Assembly (NCBI GenBank): GCA_024336345.1
Contig: JANFOG010000015.1
Coordinates: 906,320-970,319, forward strand
Source of the DNA: Mariannaea sp. PMI_226
Taxonomy: Eukaryota > Ascomycota > Sordariomycetes > Hypocreales > Nectriaceae
Length of the DNA stretch: 64,000 nucleotides
Direction of reading: 5' to 3'
This document shows positions 1 to 9,820 of the stretch, in pieces. The translations under genes and the position numbers were made by a program. The notes beneath the pieces are model-generated. The model saw only the letters and a program-made list of their open reading frames with translations, had not been told where the DNA came from and ran no database searches. Position 1 is the first letter of the stretch; the number at the start of each line of letters is the position of its first letter.

Positions 1-1652
1 CTGTTGGGGAGAGGTCATATTTACTGTAAATCTCGCCGTTGCATCCAACTATCTCGCTGCCCTTTCTATAGTATTTCATATTGAACAAATACAGATGACG
101 CGATAAATCGATTGGGTAAACGGGGAATGTTTTATTTATTTGATTGCTTTCATGCTTCTTAGGATTTCTAGAAATCTAACATCCCCAAAAATTTTCTTTG
201 CACACCAAACAAGTTGAGAGTATGAAAGAAAATAGGGTATGCTGAGGTAACGCAAATTACCCGAGGTCTCGGCAAACCAGAGGAACGATTCCGCGTTGTA
301 AGGCCTTCGCACACATATTGATCAGAGTTGCAGGATTTACGTTTCCCGATGCATGGCGAATATCGCAAAACTAAGTATCTGTAAAGGCCGTTGTGCAGCG
401 TTTTCGATACCAACAGAGGTGCTCAACCTCCAACAGCACCAGAGTCGGATGAGATTTGAGATTAAATGACCAGGGTTAATCCCCTCATCAACCTCGCCGA
501 GAACCAACTCGACCCACTCTGCATCGGTTAAAGCGTCATGTTATTTATAATTTTCCGTCCTACCTCACATTATACTAAATCCAGTCGGGATAAAGTTTTC
601 CTACGGTCGGAAATCTTGCGGGGGCACATCTTATTGTGCTTACCTGTGAATCTCGGATATGCATCAGCTCCTGTTATTTTCAGGCCTTCAATGATAATAC
701 AATTATGGGCTTTGCAGCTATGTTTTATAGAAGCAGCGTCTTACTTTCAATCTACGGTCCATATAGTGAATTCATTGATATTGTGAAGGTTAAGAAATTT
801 GGGTTCTCAATTTATCTGCGGATGGCGCTGCGGTGGAGAGCTAATGGTGGTGGAGCTCACCTGGCTCACTCGGACTCACGCGAAATTTTCCCAAGAGTCA
901 CCATATTGTGGGGAGCCCATTTTCATATAGACGAGACCTATAGATACCTCGAGCCTCCTAGCATAACATACCCAGAGGGTGATCTTAGTAGCCGGTCTTA
1001 GAGGGTCCTATGGGCCCCCTGGGCCCCCCTCCCCCTATTTAGGGGGGCATCTCAAAGGGAAAACCCCTCATAAGATTACATAGTCTAAAGAAGTTAGTTA
1101 TTATTATATCTACATTCTTAATCCTATATTTTATAACAATTATAAGCTTAATATACTAATTCTTTTAAATATATTTTTTATTAATTAAATAGATTATTAT
1201 AAAACTATTATATTGGGGGCAAAATTCACTTCTTTGGAATATGCTGCTTACATTACCTAATCCACTTTTCACTTCACTTTTTATAATTTGATTGGCTCAC
1301 ATTTGTAGTAATAGGCCTTATAAAATAACCGTAAAACATTGCAAATAAGGCGTCTTCATACTATTGAATATATCTTGTTTTTGCCTTGACTTTTTGGCTT
1401 TTTATATGACGTGTGATTTGTGTTTCCATTGGATCAAATGGTTTCCTTCACTTCTATCTAATTTGTTTGGCTAATATCCTTCGCTTTCCAGATTTATGGT
1501 GTGGCTGTTCTTAGCAGCCTGTCGCGACCATTTCGCACATCGTTCTTCCGCATCATGAGACCTACGTTGGTGGGTGGTTTTGGGCGTGGGGTTTTCTCCC
1601 GACAAAGTAATAATATACTGTATTCAAACTTGGTTATGTATGTATGCCAGAC
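1..1652. other. Gene-poor left edge
   Basis: I see no supportable gene here. The open frames are short and lack family motifs. A C/G-rich stretch with near-palindromic GGGCCCCC runs lies around 1009-1045. It is followed by a strongly AT-rich block at about 1080-1220, the composition expected of old RIP-mutated repeat DNA. The last few hundred bases are the 3' flank of the regulator gene that ends at 1653. Confidence 0.6.
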
Positions 1653-3185
1653 CTAATCGACAGTATCATCCCACTTATCGACTGGCAGAGGCAGGCTTCT
1701 ATCAACATTTATGAGAAGACACCGGCTGGCCTTGTCCGCCAGCATACTCAGATGCCGGTAACTCCCCCCAAACCTTGTACCCACAATCCTCACCGTCTCC
1801 ATTAACGTATCAATAGCGCCAACATCCATGGCCGATCCCTGACTCCCGGCTGGAACCAGCGACAGAAGATCGGCTAGCGAACACCCCACATCGAAGACCT
1901 TTTCCAGTATCCCAATGCCATTAGCCTCGAAGGCCTGAGTCGGCAACAGCTGAGACGTAAGAACAATGCCACGCGCAATGCTGACTGGGTAATGCAGCGA
2001 CATGACATCTTCGCTGCTTGCAGTGGAAAGCATTGTTTTCGACGTACAGAGCTTCCAGACTATGATCTTGAGCCATTGTCGCGATACGAGGAGGTCTGCT
2101 TGCTGGACCTGAGAGTAATTCGACACATTGAGGAGCGTGTACTTGAGGAGGTTCTGTAGCCTTGAAAGGTGTGCAGGATCGGTTGAGTTCGATGGAGTTG
2201 CAGAGTTCCAGTTTGCGATGAAGCCCGAGTCAAAAGGGCGAAAGAGGGAGACGAGATCGAGGAAGCCAAGCAGGATCTCAGCATCCGAGGACAATGGATG
2301 GACGATAGGTAGGTTCAAAGTGCTCTGCAGTGTGATTGGCCGATTCCTCTGTAGTGCGTATGCCCTTTCTGTGATGAACAACACCCAGAACATGCGTCGA
2401 GCGTACGTCGCCAAGATTGGATCGTCGGCATCGCTGTAGGTGGCTTCTTCGTGCAAGCGCAGCGTCTGCAGGATGGTAATGGCCTCCCGCAGGTAATACC
2501 ACGCCGAATTGTCCTTCTCCATGCAGAAGAAGGCGGCATAAAGGAAGAAGGATGTTTGGATGTGGGTCAAGGACGGGTTCTCGGCGAGATTGCAGTGCTG
2601 TCTCGAGCGGAGTGTCTCGGATATGAGGAAGTCGGCAGGTGGGATTGTGAGATCATCCTGGGCAGATGAGGGCAGTAGGATTTCTGGGGAGAGTGCAATG
2701 ACCGCGCAGCAAGCCGCGATGAGGCCATACTGCTCTACTGTGCTTGGTATTTGCTCAATTTGTTGGCGATCCAGGATTGGCGTGAGCGGGTACTTGTGCT
2801 TGAAGTAGGCGTTGAGACACCATTGGATGACTGCTCCACTGATTTGAGGTGATGGCTGAAAGGCGGCGTCTGAAGAAGATGATTCCGGTGTCCTTTTGGA
2901 CTGGGATGCTTTGGAGTCAGCAGATCTGTCACCGGGGCTAGACAGAGGGTACTTCCAAATCACTGGTGGAGGTCGTCGTTGAAGTGGCCGTCGTGCATGG
3001 CGTGGGCCTCCCTTGGGCCCTGTCTTCTTGTGTACCGCAAAATAGGTACAATCTGCCGTTGACTCTTGGCAGTTTGTGCACGGCCGGCAGCCGTCACAGC
3101 GAATCTTGCGTAGATGGCAGGGATCGCAAGCTTGCCGGACTTTAGATGGCCTCTTCGGCGGCCTTGGATCGGCTAAGCGGGACAT
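1653..3185 (-). CDS. malR: Zn(II)2Cys6 transcription factor, maltose-activator (MalR/AmyR-like) type
   Basis: Predicted nuclear DNA-binding activator of about 510 residues in one exon. The N-terminus has a complete zinc binuclear cluster (C-x2-C-x6-C-x5-C-x2-C-x6-C, starting CDPCHLRKIRC at about residue 20) followed by a basic linker. The middle and C-terminal parts have the helical fungal transcription-factor composition. I chose the Met at 3185; an in-frame Met at 3227 would add 14 residues not needed by the domain. The gene sits next to an alpha-glucoside permease and a GH13 maltase, the same trio as malR-malP-malT of the Aspergillus MAL cluster. A role as maltose-responsive activator is inferred from that context. 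The family and DNA-binding role are secure; the inducer is inference. Confidence 0.8.
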   Translation of the reverse strand: MSRLADPRPPKRPSKVRQACDPCHLRKIRCDGCRPCTNCQESTADCTYFAVHKKTGPKGGPRHARRPLQRRPPPVIWKYPLSSPGDRSADSKASQSKRTPESSSSDAAFQPSPQISGAVIQWCLNAYFKHKYPLTPILDRQQIEQIPSTVEQYGLIAACCAVIALSPEILLPSSAQDDLTIPPADFLISETLRSRQHCNLAENPSLTHIQTSFFLYAAFFCMEKDNSAWYYLREAITILQTLRLHEEATYSDADDPILATYARRMFWVLFITERAYALQRNRPITLQSTLNLPIVHPLSSDAEILLGFLDLVSLFRPFDSGFIANWNSATPSNSTDPAHLSRLQNLLKYTLLNVSNYSQVQQADLLVSRQWLKIIVWKLCTSKTMLSTASSEDVMSLHYPVSIARGIVLTSQLLPTQAFEANGIGILEKVFDVGCSLADLLSLVPAGSQGSAMDVGAIDTLMETVRIVGTRFGGSYRHLSMLADKASRCLLINVDRSLPLPVDKWDDTVD

Positions 3186-3227
3186 GATCTGAATTAGGCA
3201 GCTGGGTAGGGGGTTTGGATTAAACAA

Positions 3228-4476
3228 AGTGCCTCGAGGAACGGAAGGCTCTTTGAGGACGGGCTAGGGACTCCACCAAATCCCACCAGTCACAAAATCC
3301 ACGTGACTTGAACGCAACGCCGTGTCAACATCATGGGTGCGCGCGGGCTTCATGTCTTCCTGTAACGAGGAAGGGAGGCAATACCCACTCGGCCAATAGA
3401 CCAAAAAGTTCCAGCAATAATCGCATTGATCGCATTATTCTGTTACCTCATACTCATATATAACGGTTTCCCCGTAACACTTCCTTTGCATCGCGACAAA
3501 AAGCCCGCCTACAAACAACATCAAATTTTTTTTAAAAATCATATACAAAGCTACAAAACACACTAGCCGGAAGCTATAAATAGCAATAGAGGGCTGGAAA
3601 TGCCTCCCCTAACATGTTTGATATCTCTAGAAGTTATTTATAGCTATAGTAAGGCTAGTCATACCAAATAGAATAAGCAAATTATGTATTGTGTTGGGGT
3701 TATGTGACTTTCCTATTTGGGAAGTCGAGTGATTTGGCTCCTGGCTCCGCCCCTGCCAATCCGGATATAGCTGCGGGTCATGCGGCTGCAACCGTTTTGG
3801 AATAAATTAATCAATTAATCAATTAAACCTTACATCGCGACCGGCGTCTTTCTTTTTATTCTATTCATGTTTCCTCTCCTCCTTCAATTCAAATTTCTTC
3901 CGACCTGTCCCATGATTTCGCTTCCCTAATTATCTCTTTACTTAACTACTCCAGCATCTCCTTAACCTAGGCTATCTGCCCCGGCATCGTATTCCCCATT
4001 GAATCATGCTCTCGCGCCTCAGAGAAAAGTGTAATGCCATCGAGCATCCTATACCGCGATAGCTGTATACATGGGCTGTATGAGTCGCACTGGCTCGGAA
4101 CCACCTAGCTATTAATATTTGTAGTCTCAAACTCTAGCGCTACCTAATCTAATGTTCTACCTATACCTTATAGTACATTTATGTAAACGCCAGTATGTAT
4201 AGTAACATGAAGCCAGTGAGCCGCTGACTATCCACATTTTTTCCCTGTCCCCTGCTTCATTGGGTATTGTATAAGGCTCCACTGAGTCACGACTCACAAG
4301 GAGGGAAGGGGTAGGAATTGGTATTTTATTCTCCATTATTGACTTCATAAGATAGCATGTACTCCGTACACCTGTCTAGGTGGCCAAGTTTAACCCAGCG
4401 AAGACTTCCAGACCTATCTCACTGTTGTCTATAGTATTATGCCATACGAAGCATGATTGAGTTATCTACCACCGCT
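3228..4476. other. Intergenic, AT-rich, short inverted repeat
   Basis: No gene is supported. Around 3561-3660 there is an imperfect inverted repeat (ACTAGCC...AGCTATAAATA against TTTATAGCTATAG...GGCTAGT) that could be a small MITE relic. The remainder is AT-rich with no coding signal. Confidence 0.4.
3706..3731 (+). repeat. Dispersed 26-bp repeat, copy 1
   Basis: A 26-bp string beginning GACTTTCCTATTTGGGAAGT is identical to one at 15101-15126, same orientation, and the preceding ~20 bp (ATTGTGTT-GGG-AT-TGACT) are also similar. It lies in the AT-rich space between the regulator and the permease. It probably marks a short transposon end or MITE relic. Confidence 0.6.
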
Positions 4477-6140
4477 CTATGCACGCGGCTTTCGAACAAC
4501 GATTCCGTCATCCACAACAAACTTGTCAAACTTTCTCAGGGGAACACCCTTGGCATACAGGCAATCAATGTCATGATAGGTCCTGTTCTTCGTTTCAGGC
4601 TGGAAGAACCACAGCGTGCCCAAAATAACGACCTCAGCAGCAACAAACAGAAACATGACCTTTCCACCCCAGTTCAGCTGGTCGGGGTTGATGAAGAACG
4701 GGAACAAAGACGACAGCATGAGCGCAGTGAGCTGCTGGCACATAAGACTGAAAGCAATCGTCTTAGGACGTGTTGCCTGGGAAGCGGTCTCCTGCGCGAC
4801 AGCCCAGCCGAAGCAGCCCACTGTGGCGGTGTAAAGCATCGACCATGTCATCATGAAGGCAAGGAGGGCCGTGTTGGCACCTTTGTTGGCTGTGCCTGCG
4901 AGTGAGGTACCTGCGATGATGACGGACCAGCAGCAGAGTAGCGAACCGCCGCCGATGAGGGACTTGCGGCGAGGAAGGATGTCTGAGACTGCGACAGCAA
5001 CACAGTTGGAGAGGAATTGGAGGGTCGAGGATATAGCAGTCAGGCCGAAGGGATCAGACTGGCCGATGAGTTCGAAGTAGTACGTCTGGTATGTGTCTGC
5101 ATAGGTTAGCACATCGTGCAACAATTCTACGGCTAAGATAACTTACTCGCAAAGTAGCCACCAGAAAAGTTCTGAGATTGCAGTCCAAGCACCGCAACGA
5201 GAGTTCTCGATCGGTGCTCCTTGGAGAAGATGGCCCTCCAACTTGTCTGCTTCGCCATGTTGGCCTCGCCAGCTGCGACCTGAAGCTCAGACTTGATAAA
5301 ATTGAGCCGCTCCTCGACGTCGCCATTCTGGCCAAAGAGCTTGATGATAGCATTGCGAGCATCGTCATCTCTGCCTTGCTTGACATACCAAACCGGAGAT
5401 TCGGGCAGGAAGGGGAGGATGAGGGCGAAAAGTCCCGGGACGAGGAATGTCATAACAAAAGCAAGTCGATAACTCCATTCGCCTTGGATCTTGGATGATC
5501 CCCAGCCTGTGATGGACGAGAGGAAAAAGCCCAGCACGATTATGACGTTTGTCAAGGAGCTGAGGGAGCTTCGGAGGGCAGCTGGCGCGTTCTCAGTGAC
5601 ATACAGCGGAGGTGTGGCAGTTGAAAGGCCGACCGAGAGGCCCAGCAGAAGCTTAGAGACGAAGAGAATGGGCAGACTCGGGGCGAAGACAAGCGCAAAG
5701 GACGAGGCCAGGGACAGCACGACGGCAGTCCAGAGCACAGCCTTTCGGCCGACATAGTCTGCACACTGGCCCGTCAGGAACGCCCCAAGAACCTGACCAA
5801 TAGTGCTGGCCGCGTTCCAAAGAGACTGCCAAAGCGCTGGGATGACATATTGATCTCCGATGGAATAGTATTCCCCGTAGACCTTGCGGAACTCGGGAAA
5901 GGCGATAGCTACGCCAGACAGACCAGAGTCGTAACCCCATCCGAAGACTAGGGACATGATGTAGAGCGACCAGAGAACATAGCGCTTGTCCTTTTTGAGA
6001 TTTGTCCAGAGGCGCTGGTATTGCTGCTTGGGCGTAAGATCTTGGGCGTCGATGGCTTCTTGCACCGCCTTCGAGTCTGCGATGGGTGATTTCTCGATGT
6101 GGTCGGACACAGTCGTCACGGCCTCAGGCTTGGTATCCAT
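4477..6140 (-). CDS. malP: MFS alpha-glucoside (maltose) permease
   Basis: Plasma-membrane sugar:H+ symporter of about 537 residues with 12 predicted membrane segments. Exons on the minus strand are 6140-5147 and 5096-4477. The 50-bp intron 5097-5146 has GTAAGT, GCTAAC and CAG signals, and the splice restores the frame as GYFANTYQTYY. Family marks are DYVGRKA after TM2-3, PESPVWYVKQGR at the central loop and PETKNRTYHDID at the C-terminus, all hallmarks of the sugar-porter family and closest in style to fungal Mal31-type transporters. The Met at 6140 is chosen; a Met at 6185 adds 15 residues. The gene is divergent from the maltase with about 680 bp between starts, implying shared control. Substrate (maltose and related alpha-glucosides) is inferred from context. 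Confidence 0.88.
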
Positions 6141-6822
6141 ATTGATGAGGGTATAAATGGAGACTAAAGAAGAAGATGGAAACAATTGAGGTGATCTGAA
6201 ACTTGTTAAGATGTCCTACTGGTATACGCGAGAGGCATCATCCCGAGTCTATATATCAACGGCCTGAGGTGCAGCAAGGTTTTCTATCCCTAGACAAACG
6301 GTATGGTTTTTTCCTCTTGACGGAGCCCCATGAGGAATCATGTGAGACAAAGAAGAGAAGCCAATGAATAGGGTCAATCCGGGGTAGTTCAACTTGTACA
6401 ACACTTTGGAATGGGCTCCAGGATCTCCAGGATGGTGCTGCCTTAGCGCTCTGGGTGAAATGGTTGAAATTCGACAAATCACTCAGTGGGTATGAACGGG
6501 GTGAATTATAATTGGTGCGCTGGCGGACCGACGAGAGTTGTTCCTCTCGGGCTTCCCCGTGAATCATAATTCAACCATCAGAGTTCAGCCGATCCTCCTC
6601 GTCGGCGTTAGCGTAACGGCGTTAGCGTAAATTGACATGGGATCTACAAGGCCAGAGGCTCCAATGACGAATTCAACCGAAATTCACCATCTTCGAGTCC
6701 CCGGGCCAGATGCAGCATCGTCGGACCGGCGAGTAAGCATCGGGTATAAGAGACATGAGAACAAACTACTAGCTCTTCCAATACGTAAATTCAGGCTCAT
6801 CGAGAGTCGAGATCACAACACA
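6141..6822. promoter_or_regulatory. Divergent permease/maltase promoter with tandem CGG repeats
   Basis: This is the shared upstream region of the permease (-) and maltase (+). It holds a perfect tandem 14-mer, CGGCGTTAGCGTAA, at 6603-6616 and 6617-6630, which places two CGG triplets 14 bp apart. CGG direct repeats are the usual half-sites of Zn2Cys6 dimers, so this is a candidate activator site. A TATA-like GTATAAGA lies near 6742, about 80 bp before the maltase start. The site assignment is inference. Confidence 0.5.
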
Positions 6823-8577
6823 ATGGCGCCATCAGCAACCATGTCAACACCTACCCCTCCAGACAGGCAATGGTGGAAAGAAGCAGTGGTCTACCAGATC
6901 TACCCAGCCAGCTTCCTCGACTCGAATGCGGATGGACTGGGGGACCTTCCTGGTATTATCTCAAAGCTTGACTATATTCGGTCGCTAGGAGCCACGGCCA
7001 TCTGGCTGTCGCCCATCTTCAAGAGTCCTCAACACGATATGGGTTATGATGTCTCGGACTATCGAGATATCCACCGCCCGTATGGAACCGTTGAAGATGT
7101 CGAAACTCTAGTCCAAGGTTGCCACGAGAGGAGCATCAAAGTCCTCCTCGACCTCGTGGTCAACCACACCAGCCACGAGCACGAATGGTTCCGAGAATCA
7201 CGCTCATCAAGAAACTCTCCCAAGAGAGACTGGTACTTCTGGCGCGACCCCAAGTACGATTCGGCCGGGAATCGCAAGCCACCCAACAACTGGGCCTCCA
7301 TTTTCGGCGGCAGCGCCTGGACCTGGGACGAGACCACAGGCCAATACTACCTATCCCTGTTTCTTCCTGAGCAACCCGATCTGAACTGGGCCAACGAGGG
7401 CATGCGCCGCGCAACCTACGCCGACATGCGGTTTTGGCTCGACAAGGGCGCCGACGGCTTCCGCATCGACTCGATGAACCTCATGTCCAAGCATCCAGAA
7501 CTACCCGACGCGCCCATCGCGCGACCGGGCGCCGAGTTCCAGCCAGGAGACAAGTACTTTGCCAGCGGTCCGCGGATGCACGAGTACATCCGGGAGATGC
7601 GTGAGGAGGTCCTGGATAAGTACGATTGCATGACTGTCGGGGAGCTGGGCTTCACCAAGGATGAGGACAGCGTAGCGAGCTATGTCGCCAAGGACAGACA
7701 TGAACTAAACATGCTCTTTACAGGTGACATCGTGGATATGGACTTTGGAGCCAACCACAAGTATGAGCGCGACGACTTCCGCCTCTCCAAGCTCAAGGCC
7801 ATTACCAGCCGGTGGCAAGGGACCATGCCCAAGTTCGACGGCTGGAACTCGGTTTACATGGACAATCACGACTCCGGCCGCTCCCTCACACGGTATGGCT
7901 CGGATCTGCCCGAGCATAGGAAAGACGCCGCCAAGATGCTGGCCGTCTATCTGGGAACCCTAAGCGGCACGCTGTTTCTCCTGCAGGGCCAGGAGATCGG
8001 CATGGCGAATGCGCCGGAGTCGTGGACGATTGACGACTACATCGACGTCGAAGGCCTGAATTACTATAGAAGTGAGCTTAAGATGAGGGGCCCTGGAGCT
8101 GACATGTCGGATGTGATGAGGGAGATGAGGCTGAAGGCGCGCGACAATGGAAGGCTGCCTATGCAGTGGAGTGCACAGAAAAATGGCGGATTCACTCAAG
8201 GGGACAAGCCTTGGATGCGCATCAATGACGATTTCGACGAGTGGAACGTTGCGCAGCAGGAGAAGGATAGCGATAGCGTATTGCGGTTTTGGAGACAGGT
8301 CCTGGAGCTCCGGCAGCTAGAAAAGGATGTTTTCGTGTATGGGCGCTTTTCAATCGTAAGTGAGTACGCCGAAAGTGAAGATGTGTTTGCATATACCATG
8401 ACGAGCTACGACGGGAAGGTGGCACTGGTGTTGCTAAACTTCTCGGAAACGGAACGGAATGTTGGGCTGAAGGGGCATACAGGGTGGAAGAGGTTATTGG
8501 GGAAGAATGTCGAAGCTTTCAACGGGGACGGTATTCAGCTTAAGGCGTACGAGGGTGTGGTATATGCTGGCTGGTGA
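6823..8577 (+). CDS. malT: GH13 alpha-glucosidase (maltase), intracellular
   Basis: Hydrolyses maltose and other short alpha-1,4 glucosides after uptake. The 584-residue product has no signal peptide and matches the normal size of fungal maltases. It opens with WWKEAVVYQIYPASF. All GH13 regions are present: DLVVNHTS (about 110-117), GFRIDSMN with nucleophile Asp216, VGELGF with acid/base Glu274, and DNHD with Asp350. The Met at 6823 (ATGGCGCCATC) is preferred because homology-like sequence starts directly after it; the upstream in-frame Met at 6637 would add 62 residues of non-family sequence that overlaps a TATA-like motif. No intron is needed. It is divergent from the permease and one gene away from the activator. 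Confidence 0.92.
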   Translation: MAPSATMSTPTPPDRQWWKEAVVYQIYPASFLDSNADGLGDLPGIISKLDYIRSLGATAIWLSPIFKSPQHDMGYDVSDYRDIHRPYGTVEDVETLVQGCHERSIKVLLDLVVNHTSHEHEWFRESRSSRNSPKRDWYFWRDPKYDSAGNRKPPNNWASIFGGSAWTWDETTGQYYLSLFLPEQPDLNWANEGMRRATYADMRFWLDKGADGFRIDSMNLMSKHPELPDAPIARPGAEFQPGDKYFASGPRMHEYIREMREEVLDKYDCMTVGELGFTKDEDSVASYVAKDRHELNMLFTGDIVDMDFGANHKYERDDFRLSKLKAITSRWQGTMPKFDGWNSVYMDNHDSGRSLTRYGSDLPEHRKDAAKMLAVYLGTLSGTLFLLQGQEIGMANAPESWTIDDYIDVEGLNYYRSELKMRGPGADMSDVMREMRLKARDNGRLPMQWSAQKNGGFTQGDKPWMRINDDFDEWNVAQQEKDSDSVLRFWRQVLELRQLEKDVFVYGRFSIVSEYAESEDVFAYTMTSYDGKVALVLLNFSETERNVGLKGHTGWKRLLGKNVEAFNGDGIQLKAYEGVVYAGW

Positions 8578-8703
8578 TCTGCAAATAGTCGTCGTATTCG
8601 GGGCTGGATTCCTACGATACGCCGCCAGACAAGCCAGTTAATCCGGCGTTCTGCCCCAAACAAAGCCACATCGGTCAACTTATTCATCAAAGAGTGAAGG
8701 GCA

Positions 8704-8979
8704 TCATAAAGACAGTCTGGCTCTGCTTGGACCGAGATCCGCCGTAGCTTTCCGCATTGTTCTCAGGGCTCCGGGGCAGCCACCGCGTGTTCCACGCTCG
8801 TCCTCATTCCGTGATTCCAATAGGTCAATGTCGAATTCCTCATGAACTTCCTTTGGGCTAGAAAAGAAGGCTTTGGCGTGTTCAACGTCGTGGTTCTCGA
8901 AGGACTTCCGCCCCTTCTCAACGGGCTTAAATTTCGGCTTTCTGAGCTCCTGATGACGCTGGCGGAACAGTGGGTCCAT
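8704..8979 (-). CDS. Small hypothetical ORF, 91 residues
   Basis: A charged, Glu/Lys/Arg-rich open frame (starts MDPLFRQRHQ) between the maltase and the second permease. No domain, signal peptide or membrane segment is visible, and no promoter or intron evidence supports it. It may be chance or a gene remnant. The rest of 8578-9820 shows nothing coding; 9780-9820 is the likely 5' leader of the next gene. Confidence 0.2.
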   Translation of the reverse strand: MDPLFRQRHQELRKPKFKPVEKGRKSFENHDVEHAKAFFSSPKEVHEEFDIDLLESRNEDERGTRGGCPGALRTMRKATADLGPSRARLSL

Positions 8980-9820
8980 TCCCTACCCGGAAGAGCATCA
9001 GGAAGGCCTCTGCTAAGTCTAAATTCCCTCGCAACTGCTTCAACCTATGCCTTTTCTGCAGGAAGACTGGGTGGGCTAGGCCAACGGACATGCCATCAAG
9101 AGGCTTCGCTCTAGGGTAGTTAGTATTTTAGTAAAACGACCAGTGGAATAATGAACGGCCATTCAAACAACGCGCTACGGTGCTGACCCCACTTTCATGG
9201 CATCCCATGAGAGCTATTAACTTTGTGGCTGTTCTAGTTCTCCACCCCCCTCAATCTTGCCTCCTGGACAGTGCAGATACTGTCGCCTTCAAGGATACTA
9301 GCCATTTATAGTCAGCGCAGTAGAGGATACTTCATTTATCACCAAGTTCTGCTCGAGTAGCAAGTCTTTCCGCCACAAGATTATTTGAGAGATCATCATG
9401 CCCACAGCGGTAAGTTTTAGCTGCTATAGCCTTAACAGCGGGTCATCTGCTCATCCTGCACCCCGGCCTGCAGCAGAGATTGAGTGCTGGTCTGGTCTAG
9501 ACATATAAACTTCGAGAGTCTCACAAGAGTCTGGGGAAAATGTCGCTCTAGCTTGTCACCATTCCCCACATTCAAGTTCTTGTCCCGAGTCGCACACCAC
9601 TTGATGTCGCAAAGACAAAGCTCGGCATACTCCGTCTGAAGTGCGTTGGTTCGACTTTCCTGGATAGTTGCCTTCCTTCCTTGCAAACGACTTTTCTTGA
9701 GGGGAATTTTTTATATTTCCGTTTCTTGGTGCCAGCCCGTTGGGACTTCGCTCCGTTCTCCTGATTTTCTTCATCCTCTCAGCCCTTTAGCACATCATGA
9801 TCTCAGCCTTGTAGCACATC

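Noticed and set aside
538..1001. Overlapping plus-strand open frames near the left edge
   Set aside because: Two short frames in different phases, no family motif, no splice or promoter signal.
2060..2932. Many open frames on both strands inside the first regulator gene
   Set aside because: They are antisense or out-of-frame shadows of the Zn2Cys6 gene, whose frame carries the zinc cluster and family sequence.
4453..5757. Plus-strand frames opposite the permease
   Set aside because: Antisense to a gene with clear sugar-porter motifs and a well-supported intron.
9432..9774. Minus-strand frames upstream of the second permease
   Set aside because: Short, mutually overlapping and without motifs; more likely promoter sequence.
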